Source of the DNA: RYN-428 sp035551995
Lineage (GTDB): Bacteria; Planctomycetota; Phycisphaerae; Tepidisphaerales; Tepidisphaeraceae
Assembly (NCBI GenBank): GCA_035551995.1
Contig: DASZME010000076.1
Coordinates: 1-26,001 of the forward strand
DNA: 26,001 bases
Reading direction: 5' to 3'
Shown: positions 7,716 to 15,473 of the stretch, in pieces
Position numbering within the stretch: the stretch's first letter is position 1
How the letters are laid out: every line of letters starts with the position of its first letter
Translations under genes and position numbers: made by a program
Notes under the pieces: generated by a model
The model's input: the letters and a program-made list of their open reading frames with translations, nothing else
What the model was told of the DNA's origin: nothing
Database searches by the model: none

Positions 7716-8588
7716 ATGCGTTTCACGAAGATGCACGGCATTGGCAACGATTACGTCTACGTCAACGGCTTTTCCGAAAAAGTCGAAGACCCCGCCACGG
7801 TCGCCCGGGCGGTTTCCGATCGCCATTTTGGAATCGGCAGCGACGGATTGATCCTCATTCTGCCCAGCCAAAAGGCGGACGTGCGCATGCGCATGTTCAA
7901 TGCCGACGGGTCGGAATCGGAGATGTGCGGCAACGGCGTTCGCTGTGTGGCCAAATATGCGTTCGATCACGGGCTGACCACGAATAATCCGATGACCGTC
8001 GCAACCGGACGCGGCGTTCTCACGCTGTCGCTGGAATTGGGCGAAGACAAGAAAGTCCAACGGGTGACCGTCAACATGGGCCAGCCGATTCTTGCCCTGG
8101 CGGATGTGCCGGTGGAAGAGAGCAAGCTACTTAAAGGCGCCCGCCCGCATGAATTTCAACTTCCCATTTCCCCCGTCGATCCGGCGCTGGACGCCACGTT
8201 TGTGTCGATGGGCAATCCGCACGCGGTGATTTATACGTCGCCGGTGAAGTCGGTCGATGTGGATCGCATCGGCCCGATCATCGAGAAGCATCCCGTATTC
8301 CCCAGGCGAATCAACGCGCATTGGGTTGAGGTGCATTGGCCGGAAGAGGTGACGATGCGCACCTGGGAGCGCGGCAGCGGCGTTACGCTCGCCTGTGGCA
8401 CCGGCGCGTGTGCCGTGTGCGTGGCCGGCGTGCTGACCGGGCGCACGGCCCGCAAAATTCTCGCCCACCTGCCCGGCGGCGATCTCACGCTCGAATGGCG
8501 CGAATCCGACGGCAACGTCTACATGACCGGACCGGCGACGGAGGTATTCAGCGGGGAGTGGACGGGGACCCAAGGCCAAACGATCTAG
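7716..8588 (+). CDS. dapF: Diaminopimelate epimerase
   Basis: This enzyme of 290 residues interconverts L,L- and meso-diaminopimelate, supplying lysine and the peptidoglycan cross-linking residue in the cytoplasm. It works without cofactor through two cysteines, both visible. Cys71 is in NADGSESEMCGNGVRC and Cys227 is in GSGVTLACGTGACAVC. The N-terminal signature MRFTKMHGIGNDYV and the repeated half-domain layout match DapF, and the length is normal (about 270-290). The segment MGNPHAVIY and the TWERGSGVTLACGTG loop are also typical. The ATG at 7716 fits the family N-terminus exactly. No other lysine gene is adjacent. It is divergent from the gene ending at 5878 and convergent with the haem dehydrogenase, 47 bp apart. 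Confidence 0.97.
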   Translation: MRFTKMHGIGNDYVYVNGFSEKVEDPATVARAVSDRHFGIGSDGLILILPSQKADVRMRMFNADGSESEMCGNGVRCVAKYAFDHGLTTNNPMTVATGRGVLTLSLELGEDKKVQRVTVNMGQPILALADVPVEESKLLKGARPHEFQLPISPVDPALDATFVSMGNPHAVIYTSPVKSVDVDRIGPIIEKHPVFPRRINAHWVEVHWPEEVTMRTWERGSGVTLACGTGACAVCVAGVLTGRTARKILAHLPGGDLTLEWRESDGNVYMTGPATEVFSGEWTGTQGQTI

Positions 8589-8604
8589 AGCGCGTCTTCG
8601 CCGA

Positions 8605-8627
8605 CGGCGGCGCCACGTGGGCCGCCG
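8605..8627. terminator. Hairpin between convergent dapF and dehydrogenase genes
   Basis: CGGCGGC (8605-8611) and GCCGCCG (8621-8627) form a perfect 7-bp stem, and the 9-base loop can fold further (CC-ACGT-GG). It lies in the 47-bp gap between two convergent stops. No T-run follows on either strand, so a canonical intrinsic terminator is not shown. Confidence 0.35.
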
Positions 8628-8635
8628 GGTGCGAT

Positions 8636-10339
8636 TCACTCGAATCGGGCCGAATCCAGATCGAGCATGTATATGTTCCCTTCATACCCTACGGCGTAAA
8701 TATGACCCCCGGCGTCCTGTCCGAACGACACGACGGATTGCGGCAGACGGGCGATCAGGCGAACCTGATTCAGGACGCGGTCTTTTTGCGTGAGTGCAAA
8801 GATCGCTTTCTTCTGATAGTCGCCGAAAATGTAGACGCCGTAGAAAGACGACTTAGGGTTGCCCCGATAGACGAAGCCGCCGATTCCGGCCTGGCCGTAT
8901 TTGCGGGTCCAGGAAAAGATCGGCGGAACGACGGTTTCATTCTCGCGTCGATAGCGATTGGAATAACGCTCGAAGCCTTCCATCACGTTCCAGCCGTAAT
9001 TCTCTCCCTTGCGGACGATATCGATTTCCTCATACAAGTCCTGGCCCACGTCGGCCACCCACAGGTCGTGCGTGAGCGAATCGAAACTGAAGCGCCACGG
9101 CTCTCTCAGCCCGTACGCCCAAATCTCCGGACAAACGCCCGTCCGATGGACGAAGGGATTATCGGAGGGAACGGAATATCCCTTTCCCGAATCGCAATGA
9201 TCGACGTCGATGCGAAGTATTTTCGCCAGCGGGACGGATAGATCCTGCCCATGGCCTTCGGGGTCGCCGCCCGGCCCCGAGTCGCCCATGCCGACATAAA
9301 GATATCCGTCCGGCCCAAACGCAAGGCCGCCGCCATGATCGCTGTTGGTGACGCCTTGAAACGTGATGATCGGTTTCAGCGGTTCGCCGGAATCGGACTT
9401 CAGATCGGCGGAGGCCAATCCCTGGAGAACGGAACTGGGGAAACGGCCGCCTTGCGCGGTGTGGCGCACGATGTAATATTTACGGTTCTCGGCGAACTTC
9501 GGGTGAAAAGTCATGCCGACCACGCCGCGCGTGCCGGACAATGCCGGGCCGATCTCCAGAAACTTTGTTTTGGATTCTTGCGACCCGTTTTTGCGGTACA
9601 GCCAGATCGTTCCCGTTTCGTGTTCCACGACGGCATACGAATCGGAAAGTCCCGGAACGGCGCCGAACCAGACGGGATGTTTGAATGCGTTCTGCGGGGA
9701 ATTGATCTGTTGGAGCGCGACGGGAACCATCAGGGCGGGAATCTCCCGCGGCATGCCGTGCAACGCGGCGTCCATCGATTGCGGCGCCTTGAGGCTGGCC
9801 AGGAAGGCGATCAAATCCGCGAACTGTTGTTTTGTCAGGGCGCCTTCCAAACCTTCGGGCATGAGCGAGACATCCGTCGTCCGCTGCCGATCGATATCGG
9901 AGGTTTTGATGCGAAGCAGCTTTCCGTCCGATCCCATCAGGCCAACGACCCGATCGTTGGATTCCTTGACGATCCCCTGAAAAAGATCGCCGGACTTGGT
10001 GCGAATGACGGTGGTGCTGTAGCCGACGGCAATGCTCGAAGAGGGAAGGAGCACCTGCTGGATCAGGTCGTCGCGGCCATATTTATCGCCGATCGCGAAA
10101 AGATCGGGGCCGGCCTTGCCCCCTTTGCCGTCGGTGGTGTGGCATTGCGAGCAGGCGATCTTTTGCGGCTCGAGGAAAAGCGCCTTTCCCGCCTCGGGAT
10201 CGCCTTGATGCACCATGGCAAAGATTCGGTACGCCTCGCGCGAAGGTTGTGTCGCCGGAACCGGACCGGCGGCGCATGCGGCCGAGGCGACGGTAAGCAG
10301 GACTGAAATGGTAAGCCGGGAGATTGCGAAACGGGTCAT
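8636..10339 (-). CDS. Exported PQQ-type glucose/sorbosone dehydrogenase with N-terminal planctomycete-type haem c domain
   Basis: This protein has 567 residues from ATG 10339. The frame is open to 10387, but the signal peptide (MTRFAISRLTISVLLTVASA, cleavage near residue 23) begins at 10339. Residues about 38-175 form a cytochrome-c-like domain. The haem site is CSQCH (63-67), followed by VGYSTTVIRTKSGDLFQGIV and a probable axial Met in SLMPEGLEG; this pattern is the CxxCH domain found mainly in Planctomycetota and Verrucomicrobiota. Residues about 190-560 form a GSDH beta-propeller, with NSDHGGGLAFGPDGYLYVGM, IWAYGLREPWRFSFD, LWVADVGQDLYEEID and GENYGWNVMEG. Enzymes of this family oxidise sugars in the periplasm, and the fused haem domain could accept the electrons. 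PQQ binding and substrate are inferred. In many planctomycete proteins the haem domain is C-terminal; here it is N-terminal. Confidence 0.9.
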   Translation of the reverse strand: MTRFAISRLTISVLLTVASAACAAGPVPATQPSREAYRIFAMVHQGDPEAGKALFLEPQKIACSQCHTTDGKGGKAGPDLFAIGDKYGRDDLIQQVLLPSSSIAVGYSTTVIRTKSGDLFQGIVKESNDRVVGLMGSDGKLLRIKTSDIDRQRTTDVSLMPEGLEGALTKQQFADLIAFLASLKAPQSMDAALHGMPREIPALMVPVALQQINSPQNAFKHPVWFGAVPGLSDSYAVVEHETGTIWLYRKNGSQESKTKFLEIGPALSGTRGVVGMTFHPKFAENRKYYIVRHTAQGGRFPSSVLQGLASADLKSDSGEPLKPIITFQGVTNSDHGGGLAFGPDGYLYVGMGDSGPGGDPEGHGQDLSVPLAKILRIDVDHCDSGKGYSVPSDNPFVHRTGVCPEIWAYGLREPWRFSFDSLTHDLWVADVGQDLYEEIDIVRKGENYGWNVMEGFERYSNRYRRENETVVPPIFSWTRKYGQAGIGGFVYRGNPKSSFYGVYIFGDYQKKAIFALTQKDRVLNQVRLIARLPQSVVSFGQDAGGHIYAVGYEGNIYMLDLDSARFE

Positions 10340-10392
10340 ATGACGAGCAATACATCCGCGGCGCGACAATGTGTAAACACGCGGCAAGATAC

Positions 10393-10447
10393 GCGACCGT
10401 GCGCTCCTCGGCGCTCAAGCCAACGCACCGGCTTGTGTCACGGTCGC
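10393..10447. repeat. Nested inverted repeat upstream of the haem dehydrogenase
   Basis: GCGACCGTG (10393-10401) pairs perfectly with CACGGTCGC (10439-10447). Inside it CAAGCC (10416-10421) pairs with GGCTTG (10430-10435) around an 8-base loop, and GCGC (10401-10404) can pair with GCGC (10411-10414). The element lies in the intergenic region between divergent genes, about 55 bases upstream of the chosen dehydrogenase start. As RNA it could fold as a branched structure. Function unknown. Confidence 0.5.
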
Positions 10448-10605
10448 CAGCGCATCTTAAACTTCCAGATTAGCGCCCAATCCGCAATTTTAGTGTCACT
10501 TTACGAATTGTAATGTCGATAACACTGGGAGGACGGAGCGACCGGAACGCGCGAAACGCGGCCGGATTTTTGGTGGTTTGAACGCCCTGACCGGACGTGG
10601 AAAGT

Positions 10606-10611
10606 GAGGGG
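10606..10611 (+). promoter_or_regulatory. Ribosome-binding site that decides the start at 10615
   Basis: GAGGGG precedes the GTG at 10615 by 3 bases (5 from GAGG). The GTG at 10597, which gives the longest frame, has no such site. Confidence 0.5.
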
Positions 10612-10614
10612 CTT

Positions 10615-11226
10615 GTGACGTTTAAATGGCAAGGCAAAAGCTACGACACTTCGACAATGACCGCTATCCATACGGCGAACCCTGCAATGCCCATGATTTA
10701 TATTGCGCCGCAGGTCGGAATCTTCCTCGTCGAAATCGATCGGCTGGAAGGAGTTGAAGTCCGACTGGCGGACTCAAGTGAAGTAACCCTGCTTGCCGAG
10801 CGTCACGGGCTTCCTGAATTGCTTGAAGGTCTTAAAACCGCGCCGCTTCCAGGCAGCGATCCGGCGACGCAAATCCCCCATCGGCACGCACTGATCGTCG
10901 AAGACGACGGAACGAGCCGTCACGTTCTCGGAAGACTCCTCCGCCTTTCCGGCTACGATATTTCATGTGCCGCCACGATCTCCGAAGCGCAGGCCAAGCT
11001 GGGCGACCGGCCGCAGTGGCTCATTCTTGACCTTACCTTACCCGACGGCAAAGGGATCGATCTTCTTCAGCAGGTCCGATCAAACAACTTGCCGATAAAA
11101 GTGGCGATTACGACAGGAACAACGGACGAAGCCATGCTTTCCGATGTCTTGCAGTTACATCCCGACGCGATATTCCATAAGCCGTTCGACATCTCAAAAG
11201 TCATGCACTGGCTGGAGGCCGCCTGA
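10615..11226 (+). CDS. Response regulator with an unrecognised N-terminal domain
   Basis: This protein has 203 residues from GTG 10615, six codons inside the longest frame, chosen for its ribosome site. Residues about 90-203 form a receiver domain. It has the acidic pair in LIVEDDGTSRHVL, the phospho-acceptor D139 in WLILDLTLPDGKG, the switch Thr in VAITTG and K189 in FHKPF. There is no DNA-binding output domain after it. Residues 1-75 form a compact domain that I do not recognise. It is probably beta-rich (MPMIYIAPQVGIFLVEIDRLEG) with a helix at the end (LPELLEGLKTAP). An N-terminal extension ahead of a receiver is unusual and may be a sensing or docking module. It precedes the hybrid kinase by 110 bp on the same strand and is the likely first gene of the signalling cluster. 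Confidence 0.85.
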   Translation: MTFKWQGKSYDTSTMTAIHTANPAMPMIYIAPQVGIFLVEIDRLEGVEVRLADSSEVTLLAERHGLPELLEGLKTAPLPGSDPATQIPHRHALIVEDDGTSRHVLGRLLRLSGYDISCAATISEAQAKLGDRPQWLILDLTLPDGKGIDLLQQVRSNNLPIKVAITTGTTDEAMLSDVLQLHPDAIFHKPFDISKVMHWLEAA

Positions 11227-11272
11227 CCGAGCGGCGCCATTTTCATCATGAACCGGTTAAGCATTTCCACGC

Positions 11273-11313
11273 GATATTTATATTTAATATCTATTGCTCA
11301 CTTCAAAATGAAG
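11273..11313 (+). promoter_or_regulatory. AT-rich leader with two palindromes upstream of the hybrid kinase
   Basis: GATATT (11273-11278) and AATATC (11286-11291) form an inverted repeat around an AT-only centre. CTTCA/TGAAG (11301-11313) forms a second around AAA. This is the most AT-rich patch of the signalling region, 24 bases before the kinase start. It may hold a promoter or operator. I could not assign clear -35/-10 boxes. Confidence 0.35.
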
Positions 11314-11336
11314 CGATCAGTAAGAGGAGATCGGCG

Positions 11337-14300
11337 ATGTTTATTTCGCAAGCCATGCGATGGTTTGCCGATCGCGCCAGCGGGTGTTATAGCTTCTCCG
11401 CCAGTATGAATTACGATCATTTCTGGACCGCGATCACGGTCGCGCTTGATCTTTCCGTTGCCTTCGCATGCGCGGCAATCGCCGTGCAATGGGCACGCGA
11501 TGAGCGGGTATTGACGTGCGGGCCCGCCAAGACGGCCGCTGGAACGCTCAGGAGGCGATTCATCGCGCTGGCGGTTTGCGGCTACCTTTTCACGCCAGTT
11601 ATCTTGTTCCGGCGCGGCCCAGGCTTGTATGACATTCTTGTGGCAATCCTCGCTTACGCCGCCTGGCGTTATGGGAAGGGCGCAACGGACCTGAAGATCA
11701 TCTACGGGAAATTAAACGACGCCGAACGTCTGGCGGACGATTTGCGTGAATTGCGCGCCGACCGCGAACGGCTGGAAAAACGAGTGCATCAACGCACGGC
11801 CGAGCTTGAGACGGCGGTGACGGCCCTTCGGCTTGAGATCGCCGATCGCAAGCGCGCAGTCGCCGTGCTTTCCGAAGAGCGAAACCTGCTTCACACGCTG
11901 ATCGACGCGTTACCGGACCTCATCTATGTCAAGGACATGCAGGGGCGGTACGTTTTGAACAATACGGCGCATCTTGAATTTCTCGGCGCCAGTTCGCCGG
12001 AGCAGATCGCGGGCAAAACGCCGTTCGATCTGTTCCCGCGCGAGTTGGCCGAGCGGTATCACGCCGACGACATCCGCGCCACCCTCCATGGCGAAACGGT
12101 GGTTCGAGATGTCGAGGCGGCGGTCGATTTCGCCGGTAAGGCCAGGTGGGTGTCGAGAACCAAAGTTCCCCTTTACGATCCGTCGGGCAGGACGATCGGC
12201 GTGGTCGGAATCGTCCGCGATATCACCCGACGGCAGCAGGCCGAAGCGGCGTTGCGCGAGTCGGAGCTTCGTTTTCGCTCGGTGGCGCAATCGGCGTGCG
12301 ACGCCATTATTTCCTGCGGCGACGATGGTCAAATCGTATTTTGGAACAAGGCGGCGGAAACGATTTTTGGTTATTCGGAAACCGAAGCGCTGCGTCAATA
12401 TGTGTCGATGCTCGTGCCTGAAAGCGCGAGAAAGTCCCACAGGGCCGCCGTCGCAAGCGTCATATCGACCGAAGAGTCTCGCCTGACCGGGCGTCCGCTG
12501 GAAATCGTCGGCCTGCACAAAAGCGGGCGGGAATTTCCGATCGAAGTTTCGCTCGCCACATGGAAAACCGAAGAGGGAACCTTTTTCAGCGGGACCATTC
12601 GCGACATCACCGAGCGCAAAGCGGCCGCGGACGCTTTGCGCGCCGCCAACGAAACGCTCGAAAAACGAGTCGTCGAACGCAGCGCCGCCGCCGAGCAGCG
12701 CACACAGGAATTGGCCGACTCCGAACGCGCCTACCGCCAGCAGACTCGCATTTTGCAATCGATTCTCGACAGCATGGGCGAGGGCGTGGTGGTCGCCGAC
12801 GAAAAGGGTTCGCTCCTGTTGTGCAATCCGTCGGCGGAGGAACTGCTCGCGATGGAAAACAAGTGCATCGACGACGCGGAATGGAAGGCGCGCTATGTGC
12901 CGCTGATGGCGGACAAGATCACTCCCATTCCGCCGCTTGATCGCCCGTTGGCGCGGGCGATGCGGGGCGAAGCGGTCAACGAAGCGGAAGTGTTTTTTCG
13001 CCGTCGCGATCTGCCGGGTGGGATTTGGCTCAGCGCCAGCGCCCGTCCGTTGCGCGACGAAGACGGAACTTCGCGAGGCGGCGTACTGGTGCTTCGCGAT
13101 ATAACCGAGCGTAAGAACGCGGAGACCGAATTAAGCCGCGCCAAGGAAGCGGCCGAGGCGGCGAATAACGCCAAGAGCGAATTTCTCGCCAACATGAGCC
13201 ATGAGATTCGCACGCCGATGACGGCGATTCTCGGTTTTGCCGATTTAATGCTCGCGCCCGGCCAGGGTCTGTGCGATCTTCAAAACTATCTTCAGATTAT
13301 CCGCCGCAACGGCCAGCATTTGTTGCATCTGATCAACGACATCCTCGACATTTCCAAAATCGAAGCCGGAGAGATGAAAACGGAGGAAGTGTGGTTCGAT
13401 CTGCCGCAGATGCTTGCTGAGATTCGATTATTGATGCGGCTGCGCGCGTCGGAAAAGGGGTTGAATTTTACCGTCTTGTTCGACGGGCCGATCCCGCGCC
13501 GGGTTTTGACCGACCCGGTCAGGATGAAACAAATCCTGGTCAATCTCCTCGGAAACGCGATCAAGTTTACGCCGGGAGGCCGGGTCAGCCTGCGCGTCAC
13601 CTGCGATGCTTCGGGAAAGACGATGATCCTGCGCTTTGACGTCGCCGACACGGGCATCGGCATGAGCGAAGAACAGCTTGGGCAGCTCTTCCGGGCCTTC
13701 ACGCAAGCCGACGAATCCACCACGCGCCGATTCGGGGGAACCGGGCTTGGATTGACGATCAGCCGTCGATTCGCCCGGATGCTGGGCGGGGACGTAAGCG
13801 TGACGTCGCAAGTTGGAGTCGGGAGCACATTCACGGCGTCGATCGCCGCCGGTCCGTCGGCGGGAATCGAGATGGCGTATAACCTGGAGGAATCGGTCCT
13901 TCCCGAGCCGGCCAACAGCCAAACGTCGGTGGAGGTGAGTTTGAAAGGACGGATTCTTCTGGCGGAGGATGGCCGGGATAACCAGCGTTTGATCAGCGCG
14001 ATTTTGACCGGCGCCGGCGCCGACGTGACGCTGGCGGAAAACGGGCGCGTGGCGGTCGAGACGGCAAGCAATCAGCCGTTTGATCTGATCCTGATGGATA
14101 TGCAAATGCCGGAGTTGGACGGTTACGGCGCGACGGCCGAGCTGCGTCGCCGCGGCAGCCGCACGCCGATCATCGCCCTCACGGCACATGCCATGGCGGA
14201 GGATCGCGAGAAATGCCTGGCCAGCGGTTGCAACGGATATTTGACCAAGCCGGTCGAGCCGGAGCACTTTCTATACACCATCGCCAGACACCTCGGCCAA

Positions 14301-14771
14301 ACGCTTCTGCGCGCTCACATGGAAAAACCGGCGGAAGAAGTGAATTCGCCAAGCGATTCCAGCGCAATCGCCGAGCGATGCCCTCGGCCGGCAAAGGAGA
14401 CGGGTTCGGAGAAACAGCCCGTCAGAAGCGCCTATGCCGATGTCGCCAAAATGCAGGGAATTCTCGCTGAGTTTGTCCAGGATTTGCCGGCGCGAGTCGC
14501 TGAGATGCTGAATCATTTTTCGATGAAAGATTTGGCTGCGGTCAAGCGCGATGCACACCAGCTTCGCGGGTCGGGCGGAGGGTATGGGTTCCCCGACATG
14601 ACCGAGATGGCCGCGCGCGTCGAGCAGTCAATCAAGGACGAGAAGACTCTCGAGGTGATTGGCCAGGAGATCGAGGCGCTTGCCGCATTTGTCAGGCGCG
14701 TCGAAGGATATGCCGGCGACGCCGAGCGATCGGCGTTGCGCGAAGTATCAGCGCCGGCAAAAGAAAACTAG
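11337..14771 (+). CDS. Membrane hybrid histidine kinase with three PAS domains, receiver and Hpt domain
   Basis: This protein has 1144 residues; ATG 11337 follows AGGAG (11325-11329) at good spacing. Two to three membrane segments lie at about 30-51, 75-91 and 97-112, then a coiled coil (about 120-180). Three PAS domains follow: about 184-300 (LPDLIYVKDMQGRYVLNN), 310-430 (DGQIVFWNKAAETIFGYSE) and 475-600, the last two separated by a second coiled coil. HisKA has phospho-acceptor H622 in NMSHEIRTPM. The HATPase domain has NLLGNAIKFTPGG, DTGIGMS and FGGTGLGLTISRR. A receiver (about 870-985) has D921 in LILMDMQMPELDG, and the C-terminal Hpt domain has H1074 in DAHQLRGSGGGYGF. All phosphorelay residues are present, so the chain H622 to D921 to H1074 can run inside one protein and pass phosphate to a separate receiver. 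The genes on both sides encode such receivers. The signal sensed is unknown. Confidence 0.96.
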   Translation: MFISQAMRWFADRASGCYSFSASMNYDHFWTAITVALDLSVAFACAAIAVQWARDERVLTCGPAKTAAGTLRRRFIALAVCGYLFTPVILFRRGPGLYDILVAILAYAAWRYGKGATDLKIIYGKLNDAERLADDLRELRADRERLEKRVHQRTAELETAVTALRLEIADRKRAVAVLSEERNLLHTLIDALPDLIYVKDMQGRYVLNNTAHLEFLGASSPEQIAGKTPFDLFPRELAERYHADDIRATLHGETVVRDVEAAVDFAGKARWVSRTKVPLYDPSGRTIGVVGIVRDITRRQQAEAALRESELRFRSVAQSACDAIISCGDDGQIVFWNKAAETIFGYSETEALRQYVSMLVPESARKSHRAAVASVISTEESRLTGRPLEIVGLHKSGREFPIEVSLATWKTEEGTFFSGTIRDITERKAAADALRAANETLEKRVVERSAAAEQRTQELADSERAYRQQTRILQSILDSMGEGVVVADEKGSLLLCNPSAEELLAMENKCIDDAEWKARYVPLMADKITPIPPLDRPLARAMRGEAVNEAEVFFRRRDLPGGIWLSASARPLRDEDGTSRGGVLVLRDITERKNAETELSRAKEAAEAANNAKSEFLANMSHEIRTPMTAILGFADLMLAPGQGLCDLQNYLQIIRRNGQHLLHLINDILDISKIEAGEMKTEEVWFDLPQMLAEIRLLMRLRASEKGLNFTVLFDGPIPRRVLTDPVRMKQILVNLLGNAIKFTPGGRVSLRVTCDASGKTMILRFDVADTGIGMSEEQLGQLFRAFTQADESTTRRFGGTGLGLTISRRFARMLGGDVSVTSQVGVGSTFTASIAAGPSAGIEMAYNLEESVLPEPANSQTSVEVSLKGRILLAEDGRDNQRLISAILTGAGADVTLAENGRVAVETASNQPFDLILMDMQMPELDGYGATAELRRRGSRTPIIALTAHAMAEDREKCLASGCNGYLTKPVEPEHFLYTIARHLGQTLLRAHMEKPAEEVNSPSDSSAIAERCPRPAKETGSEKQPVRSAYADVAKMQGILAEFVQDLPARVAEMLNHFSMKDLAAVKRDAHQLRGSGGGYGFPDMTEMAARVEQSIKDEKTLEVIGQEIEALAAFVRRVEGYAGDAERSALREVSAPAKEN

Positions 14772-14921
14772 ACGGAAGCTTTGATTCCTTCGTTTCAAAC
14801 CGACCCATTTGCCGCCGATTCTTCATCCCTGCACGCGATAGATCCTGAAGAACTCGCCCCGATTTCGCGATGAATATTTTGACGAGCGGACACTACGGGC
14901 TTTGAACAAAAGGAGAGGCGC

Positions 14922-15413
14922 ATGTCGCAGATAGTAATGATCGTGGACGATTCCAAGCCGCTTCACGCGTTGGTGAAGGTTCACCTGGGGGAGGAGAACC
15001 TTGTTTTTCATTCCGCGTTCAATGGTTCGTCCGCGCTGGACATGGTGGCGTCGATCAAGCCGGACCTGATCCTGCTTGATCTGGACATGCCGGACATGAA
15101 CGGTTTTGATGTTTGTCGATTCCTGAAAGTCGATCCGTCTACCGCCAACATTCCCGTGATTTTCCTGACGGCGTCCACTTCCTCCGACGAGAAAGCATGT
15201 GCATTCGACTCACAGGCCACGGACTATATCACCAAGCCTTTTGATTCCAACGAATTGATCGCTCGCGTGCGCGTCGCCCTGCGAACCAAGCGTTTGTTGG
15301 ATCTGCTGCCGCCTGCGAATTGTCCGACGGCGCAGGAAGCAGGCTCCGCACGAGAGGTAAATTCTCGCCCGCTCGATTCCACATGTCTCGGCGCCCCATC
15401 CGCGACCGTATGA
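14922..15413 (+). CDS. Single-domain response regulator
   Basis: This protein has 163 residues; the ATG follows AAAAGGAGAGG. Residues 1-122 form a receiver with the acidic pair in MIVDDSKPLHALV, phospho-acceptor D53 in LILLDLDMPDMNGFDV, the switch Thr in VIFLTAST and the Lys in YITKPFDSNEL. After it comes a tail of about 40 residues rich in Pro, Ala, Ser and Thr with no recognisable domain. It has no output module. It sits 150 bp after the hybrid kinase and 60 bp before a receiver-GGDEF protein that resembles it closely (VDDSKPLHAL versus IDDSLPLHQL; YITKPF in both). The two receivers probably arose by duplication. It may act as a phosphate shuttle or sink for the kinase's Hpt domain, or act by protein contact. 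Confidence 0.93.
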   Translation: MSQIVMIVDDSKPLHALVKVHLGEENLVFHSAFNGSSALDMVASIKPDLILLDLDMPDMNGFDVCRFLKVDPSTANIPVIFLTASTSSDEKACAFDSQATDYITKPFDSNELIARVRVALRTKRLLDLLPPANCPTAQEAGSAREVNSRPLDSTCLGAPSATV

Positions 15414-15473
15414 AATCCCTCGCCTTCCGCGACGGGATGTCCTGACGGCGGCGTTCTTTCAGGAGTCGAAAAA

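Noticed and set aside
9251..10306. A 351-codon plus-strand frame opposite the haem dehydrogenase
   Set aside because: Antisense shadow of a well-supported gene, with no domain and no ribosome site.
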